Positions 51,659 to 60,344 are shown, numbered from the stretch's first letter. The stretch: DNA of 64,000 nt from Lewinella sp050633125 (GCF_050633125.1 NZ_JBOEFX010000021.1:62001-126000), one strand, 5' to 3'. Numbers and translations: made by a program. The notes: a model not told the origin generated them from the sequence alone.

Positions 51659-53158
51659 CTATGAATCCATTTTAATCCCCTCTACCACTGAGTTGTCTAC
51701 TACTTTTTCCCATTGTAGTGCAGGGTCTAATAAAAACTGAGGAAACTGAAATTCTAAAAATTGGCGATATAATTGAGCTGCAGGAGAATCACCGCCTTCT
51801 GCCGAATGAAAAAACGTAAGATTTTCCTCCAAAGTAGACAGATGGACTTTTTCGAGGGAAGATTGAAAATAGGTTCGTAAACTGTTAATTAAATCTGTCT
51901 TTATTTTACTGGGAATAATCGTAGGCAAAGGTTCGATAATGGCTTCGATAAGCACACCCAATGCGCCAATTTTATACAGTTCATCCTGATTAAACTTATC
52001 AATTTCGGAAAACCAGCCCTTGAAAAGCAGGATAAGTTCGTCTTTGTTGAGATTGATAAACTCTTCGGTAGCGACGACTACATCGGTGATGAGGTTGGGG
52101 TAATCTCCTGTATGTGCTATGACCTGTGTACCGGGCACTTCCACTAGACAGGACTCCACATAGGGGCTCCAAAGCACAACCGCATCAATGGTTTCATCGT
52201 GCGTAAAATTAGTACTGATCACATCTAAATCAACATCCTTCTGAGGCTGGTGGATAATATCGAAGGTATCCATTCCTGCCTCCTGCAAAACGTACTTGAG
52301 GAAAGTAAATGCCGGAGAATCGTAAGGGTAAATTACTTTTTTCCCTTTTAAGTCTTCCAATGTTTTGATGCCATTACGAGCGATGATAGCGTCTGCACCA
52401 TTTGACCAACTCACCTGTGCTATAACCCTCGGGTTTTTCTCCTTAAGTTTAAACAAAACAGAGGGAAGACGATCCAAGGTCGCCCAGATCAGGTCTGCCT
52501 CGCCTGCTTTCATAAGGCGGCAGGTCTCTTCTACATTATCGCTCAATTCATATCGAACGCCTCGTTTAAATGACTTGTACAAAGGCGTTTGACGCGAACG
52601 CACAAAACCATTATTGTACATGATACCTCCCATAAAACCCACCCAGGTAGGAATTACAAAATTGATACTACGGACATTGATTTCTTTGATGTACTGATTG
52701 AGCGTTTCAGTGATCTCCCGATAGATCGCTTCTCTATTTTCGGGATTTTCGATGATTCGGTCGAAAAACTTCAGCTTTTCAATATCAAAAGCATCATCAT
52801 ACTGGTCGCGCCACATGAAATCTTGCACAATAACGGGCATAACATAACGCCCTTTTCCTGCATGTGCTGCATAGTTAGACAGCAGGATACGTGTTTCTTC
52901 ATCGAAGACATTCTCAATGGCAAAATCTGCACTCAACAACAGTAATGTAATATCAGCCTGGCTGAGCTCTCGGCGAATCTCTTGCTTCACTTCAGACCCC
53001 AGATCAATGTCCTTTACTGTCCAGATTCTAACATTGCTGTGCATCTTGGCTAGCAAGCCCAGGTGACGCTCCATTTCATCCCAATACTTTAAATCAGCAT
53101 CAGCATACAAAGCCGCGATCGTAATATTTTTTGCCCCTTTTATCTTATTGGATTTCAT
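51659..53158 (-). CDS. TIR-like domain fused to NMT1/SsuA-like substrate-binding domain
   Basis: A 499-residue protein without signal peptide or membrane helix, so cytoplasmic. Residues about 10-160 follow a TIR pattern: ITIAALYADADLKYWDEMERHLGLL, RIWTVKDIDLGSEVKQEIRREL, ADITLLLLSADFAIENVFDEETRILL, YVMPVIVQDFMW. Glu87 or Glu88 is a candidate NADase glutamate. Residues about 165-400 resemble the periplasmic ligand-binding fold of NMT1/ThiY/SsuA proteins (MKAGEADLIWATLDRLPSVL, LEDLKGKKVIYPYDSPAFTFLKYVLQEAG, VVLWSPYVESCL), but here intracellular. A ~90-residue tail follows. It is alone: DUF554 is divergent and no ABC transporter genes are near. A ligand-gated TIR effector is the leading hypothesis, not a proven function. 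Confidence 0.7.
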   Translation of the reverse strand: MKSNKIKGAKNITIAALYADADLKYWDEMERHLGLLAKMHSNVRIWTVKDIDLGSEVKQEIRRELSQADITLLLLSADFAIENVFDEETRILLSNYAAHAGKGRYVMPVIVQDFMWRDQYDDAFDIEKLKFFDRIIENPENREAIYREITETLNQYIKEINVRSINFVIPTWVGFMGGIMYNNGFVRSRQTPLYKSFKRGVRYELSDNVEETCRLMKAGEADLIWATLDRLPSVLFKLKEKNPRVIAQVSWSNGADAIIARNGIKTLEDLKGKKVIYPYDSPAFTFLKYVLQEAGMDTFDIIHQPQKDVDLDVISTNFTHDETIDAVVLWSPYVESCLVEVPGTQVIAHTGDYPNLITDVVVATEEFINLNKDELILLFKGWFSEIDKFNQDELYKIGALGVLIEAIIEPLPTIIPSKIKTDLINSLRTYFQSSLEKVHLSTLEENLTFFHSAEGGDSPAAQLYRQFLEFQFPQFLLDPALQWEKVVDNSVVEGIKMDS

Positions 53159-53356
53159 CTTGGGTCAGTGGGTTTATCCTGCAATATAATTGAAGTTAGC
53201 GACCTGCAAACCATACGTGTTGCGCAAAAAACAAGTTGGGCCGTTCCTAACTGTATTGAACTGTTTTTGCCTTTTATACGGAGATCATTGGAATTGTTAC
53301 GCTGAGTTAACGAGAAAAGAAATAATTTTAGTGTCGCTTTTAAACCACGAGCTTTT

Positions 53357-54082
53357 ATGAACTTCAGCAGCAGTAAACTCCCTATTGGCACTCTCATCAA
53401 CATGGGAACCGTGACTATCGGTAGCTTGATCGGCCTTTATTTACAAGGCATTTTTCCCGAAAACATCCAGTCGATTATCTTTCAGGCGATTGGACTAGGT
53501 ACGCTGGTACTAGGCGTCATGATGAGCCTCAAGGTTCCTGAAGGTTATTTGCTCAACTTTATTTTCAGCTTGATCCTCGGTGGTGTTGTGGGAGAACTCC
53601 TTGGCGTGCAGGCTGGGCTACAGGGCTTGGGAGATACCATAAAAGAAGCATTAAATATCACCGAAGGCGCCTTTACGGAAGGACTTATCACTGCCTTCCT
53701 TTTGTTTTGTATCGGTAGTATGACCTTCGTTGGTGCTATTGAAGAAGGCCTCGAAGGCAAGCGTGACCTGCTCATGGTCAAGTCTACCCTCGACGGCATT
53801 TCCTCTATCGCTTTTGCTTCTACTTATGGTATTGGCGTATTGTTTTCTATCATTCCTATGCTGATTTTTCAAGGTGGTATTACATTGATGGCACGCCAGC
53901 TACAACAATTTTTCACGCCTACGATGATCGCCCAACTTAGTGCCGTAGGTGGTGCTTTGATCATTGGAATTGGTATTAATATCCTTGATTTAGGGGCTAT
54001 CAATGTAGAAAACCTCCTGCCTGCCCTTTTGGTCACGCTTCCTTTGACGTGGCTTCAGCAGCGGATGCAAGCCACCAAGTAG
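53357..54082 (+). CDS. DUF554 membrane protein
   Basis: A 241-residue integral membrane protein with seven or so hydrophobic segments and the DUF554 signature GTLINMGTVTIGSLIGLYLQ near the N-terminus. It also has SLILGGVVGELLGV, FCIGSMTFVGAIEEGLEGKRDLLMVKSTLDGISSIAFASTYGIGVLFS and LSAVGGALIIGIGINIL. The family is widespread and its transport substrate is not established. Its last 50 bases overlap the 3' end of the convergent DUF2851 gene. Confidence 0.92.
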   Translation: MNFSSSKLPIGTLINMGTVTIGSLIGLYLQGIFPENIQSIIFQAIGLGTLVLGVMMSLKVPEGYLLNFIFSLILGGVVGELLGVQAGLQGLGDTIKEALNITEGAFTEGLITAFLLFCIGSMTFVGAIEEGLEGKRDLLMVKSTLDGISSIAFASTYGIGVLFSIIPMLIFQGGITLMARQLQQFFTPTMIAQLSAVGGALIIGIGINILDLGAINVENLLPALLVTLPLTWLQQRMQATK

Positions 54083-55388
54083 GCAAGTACAAGACATCCT
54101 CTTCCATCACATCGGGGTTTCGCTTGAGGATACTACAACCAATGGCGCAATCCAGGCAACGCTTTTCATTGCAATAGCTGTTTTTCAACTGTAGCAAGGC
54201 TTGGCTTTGGCCGGCTTGCTTAATATTTACACCTAATGCTTTCCACTCTGCCAAGATATGATTGCGTTCTGCGGGTACAGCCTCCATCAATCGAAGGGCA
54301 CGTTCCTGGTAAATATCGGCTCCCCGTTTTTTCCCGTATAAAAAGATAAAAGGCGCAATGATGTTGATGACTAACAGGTGAATACTGGCTTTTCCCAACG
54401 TTTTCGTAGTTTTTTTACTGGCTTTATCAAAGCGAAAATGCGTTTGCCAATAATTGGATAATTCTACGACGAAAGCATTCTCCATTTCACGTAGGTTTTG
54501 TGCTACCAGCATTTTGCTAAACAACTGGCCGGTGCGGAAGAGCAACGTCGCCCACTGGGCAATACGCACCGAAGGGAAATTTGCCGGGCGCATCCGCATA
54601 AACTTCCAATGATTGGCCGATAAAGGTTGCAGTTGATATTTCTGTTTCAGGAATCGGTACTCTTGCTGTAGCTGACGTGGGTAATCATCTGTAAAGTCCT
54701 CCTCTAAAAGGTCCGCTTGCCCAAAAAGTAAGGCCTCAATCTGTGGCAAGCTATTCTTATGTCGCAGCAAGGTCTTTAGCGGCAACGATTCGGCCAACAT
54801 CAGGAAAGGGTCTGCATTGACTTTGAGGCCAAAACCCCAGGCGAGGCTCTGGTAAAAAGTCTCCTCCCAGTCGCCACCGTTACGATCCAGTCGCTTGGCG
54901 AGCTCTTCCGTCCTTTCTTCCAGCCGCTCGACCAACAGGCGATCCAACCAGAGGTTGAACGTAATTTCGGGCACGGTATACAATTGTTGCTGACAAGAAA
55001 TCCACTGCTCACTATTTAGCAACCGGAGGTACTGCTTGGCCAAGCCTACAGGCAGGTAGTTACGTAAATCCAGGCAGGGAATTCGTTCGCCATCAGTGTG
55101 GCGAATGATGACATCTTCTTCCAGCACAACATGCAAAATGACATTGTTATAATTGGGGTCATCCTGATGCTTATGGGCGTGCCATTCCGAGCTACGCAGA
55201 TGCATCTCCACATTACCGGCCCAGAGCGTACCGTCGATACGGATACGGGCATCTAAAAAATCAGGGCCGGCGTGATGGTTGTGCTGGCCTGGATGGACAA
55301 TCTCGATTACTTGCCCGGTAGTCGTTTTTAATTCCGTTAGCCGAAAACGACGGAGGCGCCAGACAAAGTGTAGAAAATCTTCTCGCAT
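54033..55388 (-). CDS. DUF2851 family protein
   Basis: A 451-residue cytoplasmic protein with the DUF2851 start MREDFLHFVWRLRRF and the conserved HPGQHNHHAGPDFLDARIRIDGTLWAGNVEMHLRSSEWHAHKHQDDPNYNNVILHVV region rich in His and Asp. The C-terminus has a Cys cluster CNEKRCLDCAIGC near 410-425 that could bind metal. The family is almost confined to Bacteroidota and has no known role. It overlaps the convergent DUF554 gene by 50 bases at the 3' ends. The start at ATG 55388 fits the family. Confidence 0.92.
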   Translation of the reverse strand: MREDFLHFVWRLRRFRLTELKTTTGQVIEIVHPGQHNHHAGPDFLDARIRIDGTLWAGNVEMHLRSSEWHAHKHQDDPNYNNVILHVVLEEDVIIRHTDGERIPCLDLRNYLPVGLAKQYLRLLNSEQWISCQQQLYTVPEITFNLWLDRLLVERLEERTEELAKRLDRNGGDWEETFYQSLAWGFGLKVNADPFLMLAESLPLKTLLRHKNSLPQIEALLFGQADLLEEDFTDDYPRQLQQEYRFLKQKYQLQPLSANHWKFMRMRPANFPSVRIAQWATLLFRTGQLFSKMLVAQNLREMENAFVVELSNYWQTHFRFDKASKKTTKTLGKASIHLLVINIIAPFIFLYGKKRGADIYQERALRLMEAVPAERNHILAEWKALGVNIKQAGQSQALLQLKNSYCNEKRCLDCAIGCSILKRNPDVMEEDVLYLPTWWLASAAEATSKEA

Positions 55389-55479
55389 AATAAAGGTCTT
55401 TATATATAGGAGTCGAAAGCGAGAAAAATTCCACGATGGGGAAAGGATTTATTTTCAAAAACTGCATTGTTTTGATAGC

Positions 55480-56694
55480 CTAGTTCTTTATAATCCTGCC
55501 AGCAAGGAGAATAAACAGGCCTATTACCAATAGGACGAGCATTAGAAATTTACCGAAAAAAGGCGGCCTGACCATTTGTACATCTAAAGGTACGCGCGAA
55601 TGACTCCAAGCGATAAAAGCATCCGCTATGGGTAACTGGCCAAATAGATATCGCTTCTTTCCGAACCATGAAGTTCCTATGGCAAAACCTTCAATACTGT
55701 TTCTTAAACCGAGGTAGAGTTGGGTCGATTCGTGCTGCCCCATTGCCCCCATCCCAACAACAGATGCTGCTCCACCTATATCCCAAATCACGGGGCCTGC
55801 GTCAATGTCACCAAAACCACTTGTGCCGTGGGGATATTCTCTAATACCGGGTAAGCCGAGACGATAATCTGAAAACAAATTTTGATACTGCTTAAACTGT
55901 TGCTGAGCAAAAACAGTGTCAATTCTTGGCAGGAATGCTAGCATTAGGCTTTGCGATGATCCACGTGCGGCAATAAGTGCATTGCCATAGGTGAGGTCTA
56001 CAGCATGAGGAATTAAGCCATTGGTGTCTAGTTTTGTTTGCATTTTAGTGAGCCAATCTCCACGTGTTTGAATGAAGGCCGGTGTAAATAACTTGTCGTG
56101 TTCTGCTAAAGCAGCCATCGCTACCAAGTTGTCTGCTGGCCAGCAACCATAGTGGTAAGAGAAAAGAAAGGGGGTGTGATGCCGCTCTATGGCCGCTGCA
56201 ATCTTTTTGCAGCTATGTTGGAGTCGGTACTGTTGAATACTATCCCGGTTTTCTGGTGCTTGAAGTTTAAGGTAGCGAGCCCTTGTGTAATTGGTCCAAC
56301 CTTGGTAAAATACGCCGTATGGCAAAAACATATCCTCGGGAAAAATAGCTTTTATTGAGTCACTCTCAAGGCGAGAAATGCTCCAGCGCATTTCCTCAAG
56401 GGCCTCTTCTCGCAGTTTTTGATCATTGGTTTCAACTACCAAATTGGCCCAGCTTAATGCATACAATACATGCAAAAAGACCGTACCTTCCGGGTAGATC
56501 GCTTGCATATCGTCGCCTGCTCCCTGGTGGATATCATTTTTGAGAAACTGTAGCTGCTGGTATAAATCTTTGCTGTACCTACCATACTCGTTTTCAACAA
56601 TAGTGGGTTGATAAAACATACGCGCGCCCAACTGCAATAAATATACGAATGGGAATATTAAAAGCAGGAGAAGGATTCTTTTCATAAATTTCAT
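55480..56694 (-). CDS. Membrane-anchored protein of unknown function, alpha/alpha-barrel-like
   Basis: A 404-residue protein with an N-terminal signal or anchor (about 1-25) and a second C-terminal hydrophobic segment (about 380-400), so it may be anchored at both ends. The body is helical with conserved-looking HYGCWPADNLVAMAALAEH, RGSSQSLMLAFLPRI and GFGDIDAGPVIWDIGGAASVVGMGA, a pattern that hints at an alpha/alpha barrel (perhaps linalool dehydratase-like), but I am not sure of that. Start at ATG 56694; Met4 at 56685 is an alternative. A small possible ORF and spacer lie upstream. Confidence 0.72.
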   Translation of the reverse strand: MKFMKRILLLLLIFPFVYLLQLGARMFYQPTIVENEYGRYSKDLYQQLQFLKNDIHQGAGDDMQAIYPEGTVFLHVLYALSWANLVVETNDQKLREEALEEMRWSISRLESDSIKAIFPEDMFLPYGVFYQGWTNYTRARYLKLQAPENRDSIQQYRLQHSCKKIAAAIERHHTPFLFSYHYGCWPADNLVAMAALAEHDKLFTPAFIQTRGDWLTKMQTKLDTNGLIPHAVDLTYGNALIAARGSSQSLMLAFLPRIDTVFAQQQFKQYQNLFSDYRLGLPGIREYPHGTSGFGDIDAGPVIWDIGGAASVVGMGAMGQHESTQLYLGLRNSIEGFAIGTSWFGKKRYLFGQLPIADAFIAWSHSRVPLDVQMVRPPFFGKFLMLVLLVIGLFILLAGRIIKN

Positions 56695-57041
56695 TGGTGG
56701 TACTATTAAAGTAATTAGCTGACAGAGACATTGATTTCATCGGTATGCCGGTGGTATATCCGCCAAGCTGTTTGATGAATAGCCACTTACATTGCATCTT
56801 TATCACTATTCCAGGTTGTTGTTTCGAGAGTGGCTCTTAATGCCTATTTTTAAGATTAATTACTGAACCTAAGTTAGTTAAAATGTTCATACGCTTAATG
56901 GCAAGTCAGAGAGGGAGAGCATTATGAAAATATTACTCGCAAAAACAGTGACCGATCAGCTAGGATTTGGTCTTAATGCACAAGAGGCCAGTGATTAAGG
57001 CACAATAAGATTTGTATTTCAAACCCATAAAACAGTATTAT
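56695..57041. other. Gene-poor spacer with a possible short ORF
   Basis: This 347-base spacer separates divergent genes. It contains a 24-codon frame (56924-56998) with a purine-rich GAGAGGGAGAGC in front and otherwise nothing I can assign. The stretch before 57042 is A/T rich with no strong promoter pair. Confidence 0.5.
56924..56998 (+). CDS. Possible 24-residue peptide
   Basis: ATGAAAATATT... to TAA encodes MKILLAKTVTDQLGFGLNAQ plus four residues. A purine-rich GGGAGAG lies 7-13 bases upstream, unusual for this phylum. It could be a small peptide, a remnant of a longer gene, or chance. No homologue is recognised. Confidence 0.2.
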   Translation: MKILLAKTVTDQLGFGLNAQEASD

Positions 57042-57458
57042 ATGAGTGAATTTCAACAAGTTGTCAAAGAAGGAGCAGAAACAGTAGGGCGTAAGATAAA
57101 GCGCTTTTTTCTCATGCTGCTAGGAGTAGCTCTAATCGTCGGGTTGTTATTTGTATGGGTAGCAGGCTGGAGTTTTAGTGACGGCACCCGAGCAGGAGAG
57201 CTTATTAAAGTTTCCAAAAAAGGGGTGGTTTTTAAAACCTATGAAGGCCAAATTAACCTTGGTGGTTTTCAGGGGGATAGTGGTTCAGGGATAACAGGGA
57301 ATATCTGGGAGTTTAGCACTACAGATAAAGAGGTATACCAGAAACTTCAGGAGATGGAAGGTAAAAAAGTGAAACTGCACTACGAACAACGCTATAAGGC
57401 AATGCCCTGGCAGGGGAAAACCGAGTATTTCGTCGACGAAGTGAATATTATAGAGTAA
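57042..57458 (+). CDS. Single-helix membrane protein, conserved in Bacteroidota
   Basis: A 138-residue protein with a polar N-terminus and one membrane helix (about 25-46, FLMLLGVALIVGLLFVWVAGW). A beta-rich domain follows with DGTRAGELIKVSKKGVVFKTYEGQINLGG, EFSTTDKEVYQKLQEMEGKKVKLHYEQRY and MPWQGKTEYFVDEV. Proteins with this 'TRAGEL..FSKKG..FKTYEG' core are, from memory, sometimes mislabelled '6-phosphogluconate dehydrogenase'; no dehydrogenase fold is present here. ATG 57042 is chosen over a TTG 30 bases upstream. Function unknown. Confidence 0.82.
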   Translation: MSEFQQVVKEGAETVGRKIKRFFLMLLGVALIVGLLFVWVAGWSFSDGTRAGELIKVSKKGVVFKTYEGQINLGGFQGDSGSGITGNIWEFSTTDKEVYQKLQEMEGKKVKLHYEQRYKAMPWQGKTEYFVDEVNIIE

Positions 57459-57587
57459 TGTAATAGTTATGCCTTTAAACCAGCTAGACTGCCTCTAATA
57501 ATAACGACGAAAGATGTTTCCGTTTTGAGCGTCACTATTTAGTGCCCGCAACAAGGCTAGTCTGACGAATGTTCAAGGACAAAATAC

Positions 57588-57618
57588 TTGGTTAGGAAGG
57601 CGCTGCTGCTTAACTTTG
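57588..57618 (+). promoter_or_regulatory. Well-matched Bacteroidota promoter
   Basis: TTG (57588-57590), 20 bases, then TAACTTTG (57611-57618): close to the consensus TTTG-N19-21-TAnnTTTG. The ATG of the small membrane-protein gene follows 16 bases later, so transcripts would be almost leaderless. Confidence 0.6.
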
Positions 57619-57633
57619 CGCAAAATTACCGCC

Positions 57634-57798
57634 ATGAGTACAACAAGTAGCGACAACGAAAGCAACCGAATGGATTGGATCCTGTTCCTGGTATCTACCG
57701 CAGTCATGATCTTTATGTTGATTTTTGTCAACGAATGGTTTTGGCTAGCACTTCCCTTCTCCCTCACTTACCTAGTGAAGGCTTTACGGGTAATGTGA
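57634..57798 (+). CDS. Small single- or two-helix membrane protein, 54 aa
   Basis: A 54-residue protein with a polar Ser/Thr/Asn N-terminus and hydrophobic segments at about 15-32 (ILFLVSTAVMIFMLIFV) and 34-50. Start at ATG 57634; an in-frame codon six residues earlier is less likely because it precedes the predicted transcription start. The promoter at 57588-57618 is one of the best in the window, which supports the gene despite its size. Function unknown. Confidence 0.6.
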   Translation: MSTTSSDNESNRMDWILFLVSTAVMIFMLIFVNEWFWLALPFSLTYLVKALRVM

Positions 57799-57871
57799 TC
57801 TTAACGTATCAGACATTTGATACGAGGTACAAAGATTTGATCATCCACAAAGGGGATGAAAATTATATTTA

Positions 57872-57924
57872 CGAAAGTACTTTGGTCACGGCATTTTTAT
57901 GGACGTAACCAAAGTACTTTTGTA
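57872..57924. terminator. Convergent stem-loop between the small membrane protein and pgl
   Basis: A 13-bp stem AAAGTACTTTGGT/ACCAAAGTACTTT (57874-57920) with a 21-base loop, between convergent genes. A/T-rich ends make it a plausible bidirectional terminator. Confidence 0.7.
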
Positions 57925-57939
57925 AGTATACCTATCAAA

Positions 57940-58650
57940 TTAATACATCGCCGCATCGTCAAGAAACCAGTGTAATGCTCCGGTAACAGGCTGGACGTGC
58001 GCGGCTGGATAGGCATGATAGCCCTCCTTGCGCTGAAAAATAGCGCTTACTTTTTCCTCCTTATTCGTTCCGGTAACCAGAAACGCGACGCGTTGTGCGT
58101 TGTTGATAACTGGCCCGGTGATACTTACTCTTTTTTGTCCACTGGTCGGATGCGTAGCTACTGCGCAAAAGCGTTCTTCTTCCAACAGTTCCATTTCGTG
58201 AGGGAAAATAGAGGCAGTATGCCCATCATCCCCCATTCCCAAGATTACTAGATCAAAAGAGGGGAAGCCATTAGATTGCTCAGTATTGTCTGCAATTTCA
58301 GCAGCATAACGGCGAGCTTCTTTCTCTGGTTCGTCTTCACCACGCACCCGATGAATGTTTTCAACAGGTAAGTTTACTTTATCAAACAGAAGGGCTTTCG
58401 TCATGCCGAAATTACTTTCGTCATCATCGGGTTGTACACAGCGCTCGTCACCCCAAAAGAAATGGATGGCAGACCAGTCAATCGCGTCCTGATACTCGGT
58501 AGCCCACAAGCGAAATAGAAGCTTTGGTGTACTACCGCCGGAAAGCGCAATCGTAAAATGTTTTTTACCCTGTAACTGTTCTAGCAGATAGCAAGTAAAA
58601 TCCCTGGCAACGCCATTCGGATCAGCACTAAGATGGATTTGAGTAGGCAT
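57940..58650 (-). CDS. pgl: 6-phosphogluconolactonase
   Basis: Hydrolyses 6-phosphogluconolactone in the oxidative pentose phosphate pathway. The 236-residue protein has FTIALSGGSTPKLLFRLWA, IHFFWGDERCVQPDDDESNFGMTKALLFD, NIHRVRGEDEPEKEARRYA, FDLVILGMGDDGHTASIFPH and a C-terminal GALHWFLDDAA. It lies 12 bases downstream of the OmpH-like lipoprotein gene on the same strand and may be cotranscribed. zwf and gnd are not in the window. Confidence 0.96.
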   Translation of the reverse strand: MPTQIHLSADPNGVARDFTCYLLEQLQGKKHFTIALSGGSTPKLLFRLWATEYQDAIDWSAIHFFWGDERCVQPDDDESNFGMTKALLFDKVNLPVENIHRVRGEDEPEKEARRYAAEIADNTEQSNGFPSFDLVILGMGDDGHTASIFPHEMELLEEERFCAVATHPTSGQKRVSITGPVINNAQRVAFLVTGTNKEEKVSAIFQRKEGYHAYPAAHVQPVTGALHWFLDDAAMY

Positions 58651-58662
58651 AGAAGCTCTTAT

Positions 58663-59298
58663 CTATTCTTCGGTAGCCGGCGCAGCAGCATCAGCTTCGG
58701 TAGGTATTTCACTGTCCATTTGGCCATCCATAGGGATAGTGTTCAGTCGCTTAGCAACTTCAGGAGTGATATCATTCTTGTCACTAACCATCAAAACACC
58801 AGTGCCATTACCATAGCTGAGGATGTAGTCATAGTTGAACTCGTCTTGAATTTCTTCCAGCACTTTCATTAAATTTTCTTCGAATTCGGCGCTGAGTTTC
58901 ATCTGCTCTAGCTGAAGTTCCTGGCGGAGCCGTTCGGCTTCCTGCATCAATGCTTGCTCGCGTCCTGCCAAACGCTCTTGCTCATTACCCATGTCTTTAG
59001 GAGACATCTGGCCACTGTTGGCGCGGCGCTGGTAGTTTTGAACATCGCGCTGGAAAGCATTTACGCGTTCATTTTGGCCTTTGTCAGCTTCGATAGCACG
59101 AGCTTCTAGTGCTTTCGTTTTCTCGCTAAGAGAAGCATACTGGTTCGTCAGGCTGTCCAAACGAATGAATACGATGTTGCCGGCACTGCTGCTAGCGGTA
59201 GTAGTTCCTTCTTCGGTGGTAGCCGCTTGAGGTTGGCAGCTTAAAAGCGTTCCTAGTGCAATGATACACGTAAGGTATCCAAAAAGACGAATATTCAT
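58663..59298 (-). CDS. OmpH/Skp-like lipoprotein
   Basis: A 211-residue envelope protein whose signal MNIRLFGYLTCIIALGTLLSC ends in a lipobox cysteine (21). A Ser/Thr linker is followed by the OmpH/Skp core: IVFIRLDSLTNQYASLSEKTKALEARA and a long helical hairpin with NAFQRDVQNYQRR and MQEAERLRQELQLEQMKLSAEF. The C-terminal strand is YILSYGNGTGVLMVSDKNDIT. Skp-type proteins hold outer-membrane proteins on their way to the outer membrane. A lipid anchor is common in Bacteroidota members. A -7 box lies 20 bases upstream. Confidence 0.9.
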   Translation of the reverse strand: MNIRLFGYLTCIIALGTLLSCQPQAATTEEGTTTASSSAGNIVFIRLDSLTNQYASLSEKTKALEARAIEADKGQNERVNAFQRDVQNYQRRANSGQMSPKDMGNEQERLAGREQALMQEAERLRQELQLEQMKLSAEFEENLMKVLEEIQDEFNYDYILSYGNGTGVLMVSDKNDITPEVAKRLNTIPMDGQMDSEIPTEADAAAPATEE

Positions 59299-59317
59299 GA
59301 TTGTTAAATTTTGCCCG

Positions 59318-59325
59318 CAAAGTTA
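59318..59325 (-). promoter_or_regulatory. Candidate -7 box TAACTTTG for the OmpH-like gene
   Basis: Minus-strand TAACTTTGC, 20 bases upstream of the start codon, which would give a near-leaderless mRNA. Confidence 0.4.
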
Positions 59326-59380
59326 GAGAAATTTCGCCAACTTAAAGCTTCCGGGTAGCCTTCGTTTCAGCGGCTTCTTC

Positions 59381-59388
59381 TACCTTTG
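59381..59388 (+). promoter_or_regulatory. Candidate -7 box TACCTTTG for the EamA transporter gene
   Basis: TACCTTTGC, 38 bases upstream of the start codon, with TTCG about 20 bases before it in place of TTTG. Confidence 0.4.
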
Positions 59389-59426
59389 CACACTCAAGGT
59401 TTTATGCTTTGCCTAATTACGAATAA

Positions 59427-60344
59427 ATGTCTGAACGCTGGTTGATCATTGCAGCTTTTGCCGCAGTATATATTATCTGGGGATCTACCTATTTGTTCAA
59501 CTATTGGGCAATAGAGACCATCCCTCCTTTTTTAATGTCGGGCACGCGATTCCTAGCGGCAGGCGGTATCCTGTATCTGTGGGGCAGTTGGCGCCACGAG
59601 CCACTTCCTACCAGACGACAATGGAGGAATACTTCTATCATTGGAGTACTTTTTCTAACCATCGGCACTGGCGCTGTAGTATGGGCACTGCAATGGATTG
59701 ATACAGGTATGGCAGCTTTGATTGTGGCGATTGACCCCTTGTTGATAATGCTTTTATTATGGTGGATTTTTGGCCAACGGTTACGCTGGCAGGGAATAGT
59801 AGGTGCATTTATTGGTATTACAGGAATGATCATTCTGGTGGGGCAGCCGCAGCTTGCAAACACACCGGAAAGCAGGTGGGGGCTTGCTGCAATTGCAGTG
59901 GCCCTGATTTCTTGGGCGTTTGCAAGTATCTATGTGTCACGTATAGATATGCCAGACTCTCGCTTACGGCGTTCTGCCATGCAGATGCTCGCTGGTGGGG
60001 CAGGATTAATGCTGTTTAGCCTCCTGATTGGGGAAGCAACATCTTTTCGCTGGGAGATGCTCAGCTTAAGCTCTAGCTTGTCGTGGCTCTATCTTGTGGT
60101 CCTGGGGTCTATTGTCGCCTTTTCTAGCTTCAATTATTTGCTGGCAAAAGTGTCTCCCGAAAAGGTGGCGACCTCTACTTATGTCAACCCCGTCGTAGCC
60201 CTGATTTTGGGCTGGGCACTAAATGGGGAATCGCTGACAGGACAGTCCATACTGGCAGGGCTGGTGATGCTTACCGGCGTCTTTTTTATTAATAGCGATA
60301 AAGGACAGAAAAAAGCAGTGCCCGAAAAAAGACAAAGGAGATAG
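59427..60344 (+). CDS. EamA/DMT-family permease
   Basis: A 305-residue inner-membrane transporter with ten hydrophobic segments and two EamA repeats. Repeat 1 has VYIIWGSTYLFNYWAIETIPPFLMSGTRFLAAGGILYLW; repeat 2 is about 150-295 with FNYLLAKVSPEKVATSTYVNPVVALILGW. This is the YedA/RhaT-like branch that usually exports amino acids or metabolites; the substrate cannot be told. The stop codon lies inside a long hairpin shared with the convergent gene. Confidence 0.93.
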   Translation: MSERWLIIAAFAAVYIIWGSTYLFNYWAIETIPPFLMSGTRFLAAGGILYLWGSWRHEPLPTRRQWRNTSIIGVLFLTIGTGAVVWALQWIDTGMAALIVAIDPLLIMLLLWWIFGQRLRWQGIVGAFIGITGMIILVGQPQLANTPESRWGLAAIAVALISWAFASIYVSRIDMPDSRLRRSAMQMLAGGAGLMLFSLLIGEATSFRWEMLSLSSSLSWLYLVVLGSIVAFSSFNYLLAKVSPEKVATSTYVNPVVALILGWALNGESLTGQSILAGLVMLTGVFFINSDKGQKKAVPEKRQRR

